A DNA stretch of 64,000 bases. Source: CAURNT01 sp963539215. GTDB taxonomy: Bacteria; Fusobacteriota; Fusobacteriia; Fusobacteriales; Leptotrichiaceae. The stretch is from contig CAUTJT010000008.1 of assembly GCA_963539215.1 (NCBI GenBank), forward strand, positions 11,244 through 75,243, in the 5' to 3' direction. The notes under the pieces were generated by a model, which saw only the letters and a program-made list of their open reading frames with translations, was not told where the DNA came from and ran no database searches. This document shows, in pieces, positions 52,417-63,126 of the stretch. Within the stretch, counting starts at the first letter, position 1. The number at the start of each line of letters is the position of its first letter. The position numbers and the translations under genes were made by a program.

Positions 52417-54205
52417 CGTACTCTCTCCTTAATTCAATTATATCTTTATGAAGAATCTCTAAATCCATTATTGAATCTTTTACATTTAATTTATTTGTTA
52501 ATAAACTTACTTTGTATAATGCCCCCATTTTTTCTATATCTTCAAACAAATTTATTTCTTCCTTTATTTCTTCTAAATAGAGTTTCAACCAACTTTGTAA
52601 TAATCTAACATAACTATTTTCATCAAGATCTTTTTTCTTATTAAAAACTAAATCTGATAAAACCTGATATTCATCTTCTGAAAGATACAAATTCTCATTT
52701 ATATTATCAGTATTATACCCTATACCTCTTAGTTTTAAGTTTAAATTATTATATATTTCATTTTTAAAATCAAATGTAGAAATTATATCTACATATCTTT
52801 CAAATTTCAAATCACTTGAAAGAAGAAACTCTAATGTAACTTTTTCTAACATATATCTTTTATTATTTTTATTATTTGCTATAAAATTAGTCTTAATTTT
52901 ATCATTCCTAATTTCTTTCTTACTACTAGCAAAAATATCTTTATATTCTCTTATTAAATCATCATAATCAACTTTTATATTTTTAGATAATTTAACTATT
53001 TCATCTTTTAAAATTATTCTATTATTAATATTCTTAAAATATGGCTTAAACCTATTTATTATTTCTAGTTTAGAACTAACTTCTTCCAAATCCAAATCTG
53101 AACTATAGATATTAAATACATATTGGAATGCTTCTATAGAAGTATCAAGTAAAGATATAAAATCATCTTTATTATTAATTCTAAAGTATTCATCTGGATC
53201 TTTAAACCCATTAGGTAAATTTAAACATCTTATTGAAAATCCATTTTTATTTAATATATTTATAGCTCTAATAGTAGCCATTTTACCTGCATCATCATTG
53301 TCATAAAGTATTAATATACTATTTACATATTTCTTAATAAGCTTAGCTTGTCCATCTGTAAAAGCTGTACCTAATGAAGCTACTGTATTTTTAAAACCAT
53401 TAAGATGAGAACTTAAAACATCTAAATATCCTTCAGTAAGAATAGCATATTTATCTTGTTTCAAAGAAACTCCTCCATCAAATATACCATATAGCTCATT
53501 ACTTTTATTAAATATTTTACTTTCCATTGAGTTTATATATTTAGGAGAATCCCCAGTACCTATATATCTTCCACCTAAGGCTATTATTTGATTTTTAGTA
53601 TTAAATATAGGAAAAATTATACGATTTCTAAAATTATCATAATATCTATCTGAATTTAAATTATCATTAGAAATTAATCCTAATGATTGTATAGCTTTAA
53701 CATCATATTTAAGTTTTAATTCTTCATAAAGTTCATTCCAACTATCTGGTGCATATCCTATTGAATATTCATTCAAATCTTTGATATTATACCCTCTATT
53801 TATCATATATTCTTGTGCCACTTTACTTACTTTGAACTTATCAGAAAAGAATTTAACAGCATCATTTAATATTTTATGTTCTAAAGAATATAAATCTCTA
53901 TTATAGCTATTTGAAATGTTAATATTGTACATTCTAGCTAATTCACGCATAGCATCTACCCTAGATATTTTCTTCATGAGAGAGTAAAATTGTATGACGT
54001 CTCCACCTATACCACTACTAAAATCTTTAAATATTTTTTTATTTTGATTCACCTTAAATGATGGAGTATTTTCATTCTTGAAAGGTGAAAATCCAACATA
54101 AGAATTTCCATCCTTACTTAAACTAACAAATTTTTCCACTACTTCTACAATATCAACTCCATCTTTGACTTTATTGAAGTCGGAAATATATTTACTTTCG
54201 TCCAC
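52400..54205 (-). CDS. dnaG: DNA primase DnaG lacking zinc ligands
   Basis: Makes RNA primers for replication. It has 601 residues from GTG 54203-54205 after GGAGGG. Domains: N-terminal zinc-domain region (1-100), TOPRIM core with LTEGYLDVLSSH and YDNDDAGK (about 260-340), C-terminal helicase-binding region. The N-terminal domain aligns without gaps to the E. coli enzyme, but the four ligands C40, H43, C61, C64 are S40, K43, D61, S64 (GFSPFKNENTPSF...FKDFSSGIGGDVIQF). Catalytic TOPRIM acidic residues remain. In the dnaG-rpoD unit, upstream of rpoD. Confidence 0.95.
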   Translation of the reverse strand: MDESKYISDFNKVKDGVDIVEVVEKFVSLSKDGNSYVGFSPFKNENTPSFKVNQNKKIFKDFSSGIGGDVIQFYSLMKKISRVDAMRELARMYNINISNSYNRDLYSLEHKILNDAVKFFSDKFKVSKVAQEYMINRGYNIKDLNEYSIGYAPDSWNELYEELKLKYDVKAIQSLGLISNDNLNSDRYYDNFRNRIIFPIFNTKNQIIALGGRYIGTGDSPKYINSMESKIFNKSNELYGIFDGGVSLKQDKYAILTEGYLDVLSSHLNGFKNTVASLGTAFTDGQAKLIKKYVNSILILYDNDDAGKMATIRAINILNKNGFSIRCLNLPNGFKDPDEYFRINNKDDFISLLDTSIEAFQYVFNIYSSDLDLEEVSSKLEIINRFKPYFKNINNRIILKDEIVKLSKNIKVDYDDLIREYKDIFASSKKEIRNDKIKTNFIANNKNNKRYMLEKVTLEFLLSSDLKFERYVDIISTFDFKNEIYNNLNLKLRGIGYNTDNINENLYLSEDEYQVLSDLVFNKKKDLDENSYVRLLQSWLKLYLEEIKEEINLFEDIEKMGALYKVSLLTNKLNVKDSIMDLEILHKDIIELRREYDGRKQ

Positions 54206-54257
54206 ACACCCTCCACCATTATAAGTATAATATGTAAATTTAAAAAGTCAAGATTAA

Positions 54258-54443
54258 TTAATCATTTTCTACTATCTTTACTTTACCATCTAAAATTCCT
54301 TCAAAAACATTATCTAAAATCTTGTATTTTTCTACACCTTCAACAAATTCTTTCCTAGCAGCCTTACCTGCTAAAATTGCTAATTCGTATTTATTAGGAA
54401 TTACTTTTAATAATTCATCAACTGATATTCTATCTTTTTTCAT
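54258..54443 (-). CDS. rpoZ: RNA polymerase omega subunit
   Basis: It has 61 residues: MKKDRISVDELLKVIPNKYELAILAGKAARKEF matches the omega core. Nine bases after gmk, the usual gmk-rpoZ pair. Confidence 0.9.
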   Translation of the reverse strand: MKKDRISVDELLKVIPNKYELAILAGKAARKEFVEGVEKYKILDNVFEGILDGKVKIVEND

Positions 54444-54452
54444 ACTTTCCCC

Positions 54453-54998
54453 TTACTTATTAATAATTTCTATTAATTCTTCACAAGATTTTTCTATCTC
54501 ATAATTAATAATACAATAATCATAATATCTTTCATATTCTAATTCTTGTTTAGCATTTTCAAGTCTCTTAAGTATAACCTCTTCACTATCAGTATTTCTA
54601 GTTCTTAGTCTTTTTTCTAAAACCTCAAGATCTGGCGCTTTAAAGAAAACTAAAACTGAATCATTTCTCTTTGACTTTGCTATAGCCCCTCCTTGAACAT
54701 CTATTTCAAGTATTACATTTTTACCCTCATCTAAATGTTTTTCAATTTCTGAATTTAATGTTCCATAATAATTTCCATGAACATTAGCATATTCAAAAAA
54801 TTCATTATTATCTATTTTTGATTCAAATTCTTCTTTAGTTATGAAGTAATAATCTTTAGCTTCTATTTCACCATTACGTTTTTCTCTTGTAGTCGCTGAA
54901 ATTGCTAAAGGTATATTTAACCTATCACGAACTATTTTTGTTATTGTTGATTTTCCACTTCCTGATGGACCTGAAACAATAAAAAGTTTACCTCTCAT
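54453..54998 (-). CDS. gmk: Guanylate kinase
   Basis: GMP to GDP. It has 181 residues. P-loop GPSGSGKST (10-18), GMP-binding SATTREKRNGEIEAKDYYFI and EFFEYANVHGNYYGT, lid ending RLENAKQELE. Starts about 40 bases after the rpoC stop. Confidence 0.96.
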   Translation of the reverse strand: MRGKLFIVSGPSGSGKSTITKIVRDRLNIPLAISATTREKRNGEIEAKDYYFITKEEFESKIDNNEFFEYANVHGNYYGTLNSEIEKHLDEGKNVILEIDVQGGAIAKSKRNDSVLVFFKAPDLEVLEKRLRTRNTDSEEVILKRLENAKQELEYERYYDYCIINYEIEKSCEELIEIINK

Positions 54999-55013
54999 TA
55001 ATTCTCCTTATTC

Positions 55014-55036
55014 AAAGGGGGAAAATTTCCCCCTTT
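55014..55036. terminator. Hairpin between rpoC and gmk
   Basis: AAAGGGGGAAA and TTTCCCCCTTT arms around one base. On the minus strand no T run follows, so it may be an RNA stability or processing element rather than a full terminator. Confidence 0.55.
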
Positions 55037-55039
55037 TTA

Positions 55040-58000
55040 TTATTCTTTTATTATATCAGATATTTCTTCCTCTACTTCACCTAAATCTATATTCAAGTCT
55101 TTGTAATTCTTAAATCCTGTACCTCCAGGTATCTTCTTACCTATAGTTACATTTTCTTTTAATCCTTCTAACTTATCAACTTTACCTTCAACAGCGGCAT
55201 TAGCTAATACTTTTGTTGTTTCTTGGAATGAAGCTGCTGATATAAAGCTTTCAGTATTAACAGCTGCTTTTGTTATACCTTGAATTACAGAAACAAATTC
55301 AGCTTCTTTTTTACCTTTATTTCTTAGTCTTGCATTTTCCACTTCTATAGTTTTTCTATCTATCAATTCATCTTCTAAGAATAATGAATCTCCAGAATTT
55401 TCAATTTTAACCTTTTGGAACATTTGCTTAACTATAATTTCTATATGTTTATCATTAACAGAAACTCCTTGGCTTCTATATACCCCTTGTACAGATTCTA
55501 ATATAAATTGTTGTGCATCAACTACACCTTTAATCTTTAATATATCATGTGGAGATATAGGCCCTTCTGTTAGTTTATCTCCTGCTTTCACTATCATTTC
55601 ATTCGAAACAATTAAATGTTCTCCAGCAGGTATAGCATATTCTGCCAATTCATGTTCAGGATTATCAATATCCATAATACTAACTATTCTCATACCTTTT
55701 TTCATCTTATCAGAGAATACAATTCTTCCTGATTTTTCAGCAAGTATTGCTTTACCTTTTAAGTTTCTAGCTTCAAATAATTCTTGAACACGAGTAAGAC
55801 CTCCAGTTATATCCTTGTTTCCTCCTCCTGTTTTAGGAAGTTTTGCAATGATATCTCCTGGTTTGATACTATCTCCCTCTTTAAACATTAAATAAGATCC
55901 ATAAGTAATATCATATTCTTTTATTTTCTTACCTTTATTATCAAATACTATGATTCTTGGTTTAACTTGTGTACTTTCTATAGGTTTAATAGCTAGTCTT
56001 TCTGTTACACCATATTTAACATCTAAATTTTCTTTAATATATATATCTCTAAACTCTATACGCCCAGAAGTTGTAGATATTACTGGAGTTTGATAAGGAT
56101 CAAATTCTAATATTACTTGACCTTTCTTAACTTTTTCTCCATCTTTTACTTTTAATATAGATCCTGATGGAACTTCATAACGATATTTACCAAGTATAGC
56201 TTTACCTGAAGCTGAAACAACAACTTCTTGTCCTTTTACTTTAGTTTCCTTACCATTTATAATCTCTACAGTGTCTGGATATTGGAATAATTCAATATTT
56301 TCAAATACTATCTTTCCAGATTCATCTGCTCTATATTCTGATTGTTCATCAGCTCCAGTTGCAACCCCTCCTGTATGGAAAGTACGCATTGTAAGCTGTG
56401 TTCCTGGTTCTCCTATTGATTGTGCTGCTATAACTCCTACAGCTTCTCCTAAAAGAACTTCTTTATGATTAGATAAGTCAATACCATAACATTTTTTACA
56501 TACACCTTTATCAAGTTTACATGTCAATGGACTACGCATTTTAACCATAGTAACATTTTCTTCTTTTATTTTCTTATTTAAGTCTTTTGTGATTAAAGTA
56601 TTAGCAGGAGCGATTAATTCACCATTTGAATTATATAAATCTTGTGCTAAATATCTACCGTATATTCTTTCTTCAAGTTTTTCTATAACTTTACCTTCAT
56701 AAATTAAATCTCCAACCTCTATACCTTCACCATGACAACCACAATCTTCTTTATTAATAATTAATTCATGTGAAATATCAACAAGTCTTCTTGTCAAATA
56801 TCCTGAATCGGCAGTTCTTAAAGCAGTATCGGCAAGTCCCTTTCTAGCACCATGAGAAGACATAAAGTAATCTAAAACTGTTAGTCCTTCTCTAAAGTTA
56901 GCTTTAATAGGTATTTCTATGATTTCCCCTTTAGTATTTGCCATCATCCCACGCATTCCACCTAATTGACGCATTTGTGATATATTACCTCTGGCTCCAG
57001 AGTTTGCCATCATATAAACCGGGTTAAATTGATCAAGATTACCCATCATGGCATTAGTTACATCATCTGTAGCTTTTAACCAAACTTTAACGATTTTTCT
57101 ATATCTTTCCTCATTTATTATTTCCCCAGCCTTATATGCATTCTCTATTTCAGCAACTTCACGATCTGCTTCATCTAAAATTGCCTTCTTACTTTCTGGA
57201 ATTTCTAAATCTTCTATACCAACACTTATACCAGCTAGTGTTCCATAGTGATATCCAAATTCTTTAATTTTATCTATTAATTCACAAGTTTTTTCAAAAC
57301 CATAATTATCGTAAAGTAAAGCTATTAATTTAGCAAGCTCACCTTTACCATAAGTTACATTATAGTCTCTTATTTCTTCAGGCAACATTAAATTAAACAT
57401 TATTCTACCTGCAGTTGTTTCTATAACTTCACCATTTACTCTTACTGAAATTGGAGCATGTGTTCCAACTTTTTTATTTTGATAAGCTGTTATCAATTGT
57501 TCCATACTAGAGAATTTCATTCCTTCTCCAAATTCTCCAGGTTTTTCTTTAGTCATGTAATAACATCCCATAACCATATCTTGAGATGGAACTGCTATAG
57601 GTTTACCACTTGAAGGAGCAATAATATTATTAGTTGCAAGCATTAATAATTTTGCTTCAGCTTGTGCTTCAGGTGATAATACCAAGTGAACAGCCATTTG
57701 GTCTCCATCAAAATCGGCATTAAATGCTGAACATACAAGTGGATGAAGTCTAATAGCTTTACCTTCTATTAAAGTAGGTTCAAATGCTTGTATTGACAAT
57801 CTATGTAAAGTTGGCGCACGGTTTAAAAGAACTGGATGGTTTTTTATAATTTCTTCTATTAATTCCCAAACTGCTTCATTTTCTTCTTCTACCATTTTCT
57901 TAGCTGTTTTAATATTAGTCGAAAGTCCTCTTTTAACTAATTCTCTCATTAAAAATGGTTTATATAACTCAAGTGCCATTTTTTTAGGTAATCCACATTG

Positions 58001-59062
58001 ATTAATCTTTAAATTAGGACCTACAACTATAACAGATCTTCCTGAATAATCAACACGTTTTCCAAGTAAATTTTGTCTAAATCTTCCTTGCTTACCTTTA
58101 AGCATATTTGATAAAGATTTTAACTCTCTATTTGTTTGTGTAAGAACTGGCTTACCACGTCTACCATTATCTATTAACGCATCTACTGCTTCTTGTAACA
58201 TACGTTTTTCATTTCTTATCATTATTTCTGGAGCATGTGATTCAATTAATTTTTCAAGTCTAATATTTCTATTAATAACTCTTCTATATAAATCATTTAA
58301 ATCAGAAGTAGCAAATCTTCCTCCATCTAATTGCACTAATGGTCTTAAGTCTGCTGGCATTACTGGAAGTACAGTAAGAACTAACCATTCTGGCTTATTC
58401 CCTGAAGTAATGAAATCTCTAACTATCTTTAATCTTTTAACTGATTTTTTTCTCTTTTGAGTTGAATTTTCGTTTTCAATTTCATTTTCTAATTCACTTT
58501 CTAATACCTTAAGGTCTAACTCTTGTAATAATTCAAGTATACCTTCAGCACCCATTTTTGCACAGAAACTTCCTACATTACCATTTTCCATAGCATTTCT
58601 ATATTGTTGTTCTTTAATTATTGAATATTTACTATATTCTGTATTTCCACCATCTATTACTATATATCTTGAAAAATATAATACAGATTCTAAATCTTTA
58701 GTACTTATACCTAAAAGTAAACTCATTTTATTAGGAGTTCCCTTAGAATACCATATATGTGCTATAGGAGTTGCAAGTTTAATGTGTCCCATTCTTTCTC
58801 TTCTAACCTTAGAAGTAGTTATGGTTACCTTACATTTTTCACAAACTGTACCTTTATCTTTCATTTTCTTATGTTTACCACAAGAGCATTCATAGTCTTT
58901 TGTTGGACCGAATATTTTTTCACAAAATAGTCCATCTGGTTCCGGTTTCAATGTTCTATAATTTATTGTTTCTGACTTTGTAACCTCACCAAATGACCAT
59001 TCTAGTATTTTCTCTGGTGATGCAAGTTTTATTTGAATACTATCAAAATCTCTTATACTCAT
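55040..59062 (-). CDS. rpoC: RNA polymerase beta' subunit
   Basis: Catalytic subunit. It has 1340 residues. N-terminal zinc ribbon (CSCGKHKKMKDKGTVCEKCKV), active-site NADFDGDQMAVHL near residue 446-458, bridge/trigger region GLADTALRTADSGYLTRRLVD, second zinc site (CGCHG ... CKLDKGVCKKCYG) and EPGTQLTMRTFHTGGVA. Confidence 0.98.
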   Translation of the reverse strand: MSIRDFDSIQIKLASPEKILEWSFGEVTKSETINYRTLKPEPDGLFCEKIFGPTKDYECSCGKHKKMKDKGTVCEKCKVTITTSKVRRERMGHIKLATPIAHIWYSKGTPNKMSLLLGISTKDLESVLYFSRYIVIDGGNTEYSKYSIIKEQQYRNAMENGNVGSFCAKMGAEGILELLQELDLKVLESELENEIENENSTQKRKKSVKRLKIVRDFITSGNKPEWLVLTVLPVMPADLRPLVQLDGGRFATSDLNDLYRRVINRNIRLEKLIESHAPEIMIRNEKRMLQEAVDALIDNGRRGKPVLTQTNRELKSLSNMLKGKQGRFRQNLLGKRVDYSGRSVIVVGPNLKINQCGLPKKMALELYKPFLMRELVKRGLSTNIKTAKKMVEEENEAVWELIEEIIKNHPVLLNRAPTLHRLSIQAFEPTLIEGKAIRLHPLVCSAFNADFDGDQMAVHLVLSPEAQAEAKLLMLATNNIIAPSSGKPIAVPSQDMVMGCYYMTKEKPGEFGEGMKFSSMEQLITAYQNKKVGTHAPISVRVNGEVIETTAGRIMFNLMLPEEIRDYNVTYGKGELAKLIALLYDNYGFEKTCELIDKIKEFGYHYGTLAGISVGIEDLEIPESKKAILDEADREVAEIENAYKAGEIINEERYRKIVKVWLKATDDVTNAMMGNLDQFNPVYMMANSGARGNISQMRQLGGMRGMMANTKGEIIEIPIKANFREGLTVLDYFMSSHGARKGLADTALRTADSGYLTRRLVDISHELIINKEDCGCHGEGIEVGDLIYEGKVIEKLEERIYGRYLAQDLYNSNGELIAPANTLITKDLNKKIKEENVTMVKMRSPLTCKLDKGVCKKCYGIDLSNHKEVLLGEAVGVIAAQSIGEPGTQLTMRTFHTGGVATGADEQSEYRADESGKIVFENIELFQYPDTVEIINGKETKVKGQEVVVSASGKAILGKYRYEVPSGSILKVKDGEKVKKGQVILEFDPYQTPVISTTSGRIEFRDIYIKENLDVKYGVTERLAIKPIESTQVKPRIIVFDNKGKKIKEYDITYGSYLMFKEGDSIKPGDIIAKLPKTGGGNKDITGGLTRVQELFEARNLKGKAILAEKSGRIVFSDKMKKGMRIVSIMDIDNPEHELAEYAIPAGEHLIVSNEMIVKAGDKLTEGPISPHDILKIKGVVDAQQFILESVQGVYRSQGVSVNDKHIEIIVKQMFQKVKIENSGDSLFLEDELIDRKTIEVENARLRNKGKKEAEFVSVIQGITKAAVNTESFISAASFQETTKVLANAAVEGKVDKLEGLKENVTIGKKIPGGTGFKNYKDLNIDLGEVEEEISDIIKE

Positions 59063-59091
59063 AGAATATGAGCCTCCTTATATATTTATTC

Positions 59092-62000
59092 TTAACCTTC
59101 GAAGTTATTATCTAGTGCTATTTTTGCACCTTCTTTATCATATAGATTAACATCTAGTCCTAAAGATTGGAATTCTTTAACTAAAACTTTGAATGATTCA
59201 GGTGCATCTGCTTCAGGCATTGCTTGACCTTTAATTATAGATTCATAAGTTTTAGTTCTTCCGTTAATGTCATCTGATTTAACAGTTAACATTTCTTGTA
59301 ATATATTTGATGCTCCATAAGCTTCAAGAGCCCAAACTTCCATTTCTCCTAATCTTTGTCCTCCAAATTGAGCTTTTCCTCCCAATGGTTGTTGCGTTAC
59401 TAATGAATAAGGTCCAATAGCTCTAGCATGCATTTTATCTTCTACTAAGTGGTGAAGTTTAAGCATATACATTCTTCCTACAGTTACAGGATTATCAAAA
59501 TATTCTCCTGTTCTTCCATCAATTAACTTAACTTTACCTGTTCTTGGATATCCTGCTTCTTCTAGATAGTTCTTAACGTCTTCCTCGCTAGCACCATCAA
59601 ATACTGGAGTTGCAATATATTTATTCATATCACCTATAGCTAATCCTAAGTGAACTTCTAATACTTGTCCTATATTCATACGTGATGGAACCCCTAGTGG
59701 GTTTAAACAAATATCTATTGGTGTACCATCTTCTAAATGTGGCATATCTTCAATAGGTAGAACACGAGATACAACCCCTTTGTTTCCATGTCTTCCAGAC
59801 ATCTTATCTCCTACCATTATTTTTCTCTTTTCCGCTACATATATACGTACTACTTTATTTACCCCTGCTTTTAATTCATCTTTATTTTCTTTAGAAAGAA
59901 CTAAAACGCTTACTACAGTTCCTTTAACTCCATGAGGTAATCTTAATGAAGTATCCCTAACATCTTTAGCCTTTTCACCGAAAATAGCTCTTAATAATCT
60001 TTCTTCTGCAGGTGGTTCACTTTCTCCTTTAGGCGTTACTTTACCTACTAATATATCATCTGGTTCTACATAAGCACCAACACGAACTATACCATTTTCA
60101 TCTAAGTTTCTTAACGCTTCATCTGAAACATTAGGTATTTCTCTTGTTATTTCTTCTTCACCAAGTTTAGTTGTTCTTGCTTCTATATCAAATTCTTCTA
60201 TATGAAGTGATGTAAATACATCATCTTTTCTTAATCTTTCAGAAATTAATATCGCATCTTCGAAGTTATACCCTTCCCATGGCATGAATGCTAGTAATAT
60301 ATTTTTCCCTAACGCTAAATCTCCACCTGCAGTTGATGGTCCATCTGCTAATATATCACCTTTTTTAACTTCTGCTCCTAAATCTATTATTGGTTTTTGA
60401 TGTAAACACATAGATTGGTTTGATTTTTCAAAGTTTAATAATCTATGTAAATGTTCTTCACCTTTATTATCTGTTACTATAACCTTATTTGCATCAACAT
60501 AAGTTACTTTACCATCAGATTTTGATACAAGCACTGCTCCTGAATCTACTGCAACTTTTCTTTCTAAACCTGTTCCTACATAAGGAGCTTCTGTCTTAAG
60601 TAAAGGTACTGCTTGTCTTTGCATATTTGAACCCATAAGTGCACGGTTAGCATCATCGTGTTCTAGGAATGGTATAAGCCCTGCTGAAACTGAAACTATT
60701 TGTTTAGGTGAAACATCCATTAAATCAACTTGTTCTTTTTTAACGTGAACTATTTCATCACCATAACGACAAGTTACTTCATCATCTAATAATTTTCCTT
60801 TTTCATCAACTCTTGTATCTGCTTGTGCAATGAATAATCCTTCTTCTTCATCTGCACCTACATAATTAATATCATCAAAATTAGCAACACCATTTTTAAC
60901 TTTAATAAATGGAGTTTCTATAAATCCATATTTATTAACTTTTCCATAAGTTGAAAGTGAAGCTATTAATCCTATATTTGGACCTTCTGGACTTTCTATA
61001 GGACATACCCTTCCATAATGAGAATTGTGAACGTCACGCACCTCAAATCCTGCTCTATCTCTTGATAAACCTCCTGGTCCTAAAGCTGATATTCTTCTCT
61101 TATGTGTTAACTCAGCAAGTGGATTAGATTGATCCATAAATTGTGATAATTGTCCACTACCAAAGAATTCTAAAATTAAAGCATTTAATGGCTTAGTATT
61201 TAATAAACTTTGAGGTGTTAATGTTTCAATATTTTGAGTTTGCATTTTTTCTCTAACCATCTTAGACATTTTTGCAACTCCACCTTTAATTTGTATAGAT
61301 AATAACTCTCCAACACCTCTAACACGTCTATTAGAAAGATTATCTATATCATCTGTAGTTCCTCCACCGTTATAAAGTACTTTGATATAATTTATAGTTT
61401 CTATTACATCTCTTTTAGTTAAAGTTACTTCCTCATCATTTACTTCTTCATTTATCTTTAATCTTTTATTTATTTTGTATCTTCCAACTGGAGCAAAATC
61501 ATATCTTTGAGAGTTAAAGAACATTGGAATTATTAAATTATATGCACTCTCAACAGTTACTATATCTCCTGGTTTTAATTTTTTAAATACTTCTACTACT
61601 GCTTCATCTGAATTTTTAGTTTCATCATCTTTTATAGATTTAGCTATCATTCTATCTTCAGGTTTAACTTCCCAAATTTTAACGACTTCCACACCTTTAG
61701 TTAATAAATCGTCTACAACTATTTCATCTATGTATGTTTCTGATTCTAAAATTAACTCTCCAGTTTCCTCATTTATAACATCTTCGTTTATAAATGAACC
61801 TTCTATTTCAGTTCTTATAACACCTTTTGCCTCTTCTATATCACTATATTTATCTAATATTGATTTAATATTAAAATCTTTTATAGTAAAGAACTCATCC
61901 ATAATTTGTGCATTATTTTCAAAGAATTTAACAGCTTTTAAAAATACTGAAACTAAAACTTTTTTCTTTCTATCTATTTTTACATTTAGAACATCATTTT

Positions 62001-62550
62001 TATCTGTTTCAAATTCAAGCCAAGTTCCTTTATATGGTATTATTTTACCTATATACATATCTTTACCTGTTTGTATATTTAATTCCTTATTAAAAGTTAT
62101 ACCTGGTGATCTATGTAATTGAGAAACAACAACTCTTTCTGCACCATTTATTATAAATGTTGCTTTATCAGTCATCAATGGTATATCTCCAAAATGAACT
62201 AAAGTTTCTTTTATTTCCCCTGTTTTGTTATTAGTTAATCTTAACTTAACTTTTAATTGTCCTGAATATGTTTTACCTCTTTTTTTACATTCTAACTCAT
62301 CATTTAAAGGAACGTCATTATCATGGATTTCATATCCTAGATATTCTAATTTTAAAATTCCATTACTTGATTCTATTGGAAATACTTCTCTAAAGATAGA
62401 CTCAAGTCCTTTATCTTCTCTTGAAAAAGATTCTCTTTTTACTTGTAAGAAGTCTTCATATGAATCTAGTTGGAATTCTAAAAAATTAGGCATATGCCCT
62501 CTATCTTTTATTTTCCCAAAACTATATCTGTTTATTAGTTTGTTATTCAT
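59092..62550 (-). CDS. rpoB: RNA polymerase beta subunit
   Basis: It has 1152 residues. The rifampicin region (FGSGQLSQFMDQSNPLAELTHKRRISALGPGGLSRDRAGFEVRDVH) has the sensitive-type residues Q, D, H and S in place. C-terminal GRMYMLKLHHLVEDKMHARAIGPYSLVTQQPLGGKAQFGGQRLGEMEVWALEAYGA is standard. Thirty bases before rpoC. Confidence 0.98.
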   Translation of the reverse strand: MNNKLINRYSFGKIKDRGHMPNFLEFQLDSYEDFLQVKRESFSREDKGLESIFREVFPIESSNGILKLEYLGYEIHDNDVPLNDELECKKRGKTYSGQLKVKLRLTNNKTGEIKETLVHFGDIPLMTDKATFIINGAERVVVSQLHRSPGITFNKELNIQTGKDMYIGKIIPYKGTWLEFETDKNDVLNVKIDRKKKVLVSVFLKAVKFFENNAQIMDEFFTIKDFNIKSILDKYSDIEEAKGVIRTEIEGSFINEDVINEETGELILESETYIDEIVVDDLLTKGVEVVKIWEVKPEDRMIAKSIKDDETKNSDEAVVEVFKKLKPGDIVTVESAYNLIIPMFFNSQRYDFAPVGRYKINKRLKINEEVNDEEVTLTKRDVIETINYIKVLYNGGGTTDDIDNLSNRRVRGVGELLSIQIKGGVAKMSKMVREKMQTQNIETLTPQSLLNTKPLNALILEFFGSGQLSQFMDQSNPLAELTHKRRISALGPGGLSRDRAGFEVRDVHNSHYGRVCPIESPEGPNIGLIASLSTYGKVNKYGFIETPFIKVKNGVANFDDINYVGADEEEGLFIAQADTRVDEKGKLLDDEVTCRYGDEIVHVKKEQVDLMDVSPKQIVSVSAGLIPFLEHDDANRALMGSNMQRQAVPLLKTEAPYVGTGLERKVAVDSGAVLVSKSDGKVTYVDANKVIVTDNKGEEHLHRLLNFEKSNQSMCLHQKPIIDLGAEVKKGDILADGPSTAGGDLALGKNILLAFMPWEGYNFEDAILISERLRKDDVFTSLHIEEFDIEARTTKLGEEEITREIPNVSDEALRNLDENGIVRVGAYVEPDDILVGKVTPKGESEPPAEERLLRAIFGEKAKDVRDTSLRLPHGVKGTVVSVLVLSKENKDELKAGVNKVVRIYVAEKRKIMVGDKMSGRHGNKGVVSRVLPIEDMPHLEDGTPIDICLNPLGVPSRMNIGQVLEVHLGLAIGDMNKYIATPVFDGASEEDVKNYLEEAGYPRTGKVKLIDGRTGEYFDNPVTVGRMYMLKLHHLVEDKMHARAIGPYSLVTQQPLGGKAQFGGQRLGEMEVWALEAYGASNILQEMLTVKSDDINGRTKTYESIIKGQAMPEADAPESFKVLVKEFQSLGLDVNLYDKEGAKIALDNNFEG

Positions 62551-62671
62551 TTATCCTCCTGTGAAATATATACATTGATATACTAAGAATTGTTATCATT
62601 TAATGATATTTTAAATTTAAAAACTACTATATTTTGTAGTGAATTGAAATGATTTGATAATAATGCGGAAA

Positions 62672-62696
62672 AGACATCACACCTAAGTGGATGTCT
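62672..62696 (-). terminator. Attenuator hairpin between rplL and rpoB
   Basis: Minus-strand AGACATC, 11-base loop, GATGTCT then TTTT. Such a partial terminator sets the ratio of L7/L12 to RNA polymerase in other bacteria. Confidence 0.65.
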
Positions 62697-62721
62697 ATTT
62701 CCATGTATTATTGATAAATTA

Positions 62722-63087
62722 TTATTTTAATTCTACGCTAGCTCCTGCAGCTTCTAATTTACCTTTGATTTCTTCAGCTTCTTCTTTTGAAGCTCCTTCT
62801 TTAACTGCTCCACCGTTATCAACTAAGTCTTTAGCTTCTTTTAATCCTAATCCTGTGATTCCTCTTACTTCTTTAATAACTGCTATTTTATTTCCACCTG
62901 CTGCAGTTAATACTACATCAAATGAAGTTTTTTCTTCAGCAGATTCTGCTGCTACTCCAGCACCTGCTACTGCAACTGGTTGTGCTGATACTCCAAAAGT
63001 TTCTTCTATTGCTTCTACAACTTCTTTTAATTCTAATACTGTCATTGATTTTAAATCTTCTATAAATTGTTCTTTATTGAATGCCAT
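62722..63087 (-). CDS. rplL: Ribosomal protein L7/L12
   Basis: Stalk protein that recruits translational GTPases. It has 121 residues: N-terminal dimerisation helix, flexible alanine-rich hinge (AVAGAGVAAESAEEK) and C-terminal KIAVIKEVRGITGLGLKEAKDLVDN. Confidence 0.97.
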   Translation of the reverse strand: MAFNKEQFIEDLKSMTVLELKEVVEAIEETFGVSAQPVAVAGAGVAAESAEEKTSFDVVLTAAGGNKIAVIKEVRGITGLGLKEAKDLVDNGGAVKEGASKEEAEEIKGKLEAAGASVELK

Positions 63088-63126
63088 TTTATATCCTCCT
63101 ATATTTTATTTTTATTTTTTTACTTA

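Noticed and set aside
62551..62721. Extra small gene between rpoB and rplL
   Set aside because: Only a partial terminator hairpin is seen; no frame with a ribosome site.
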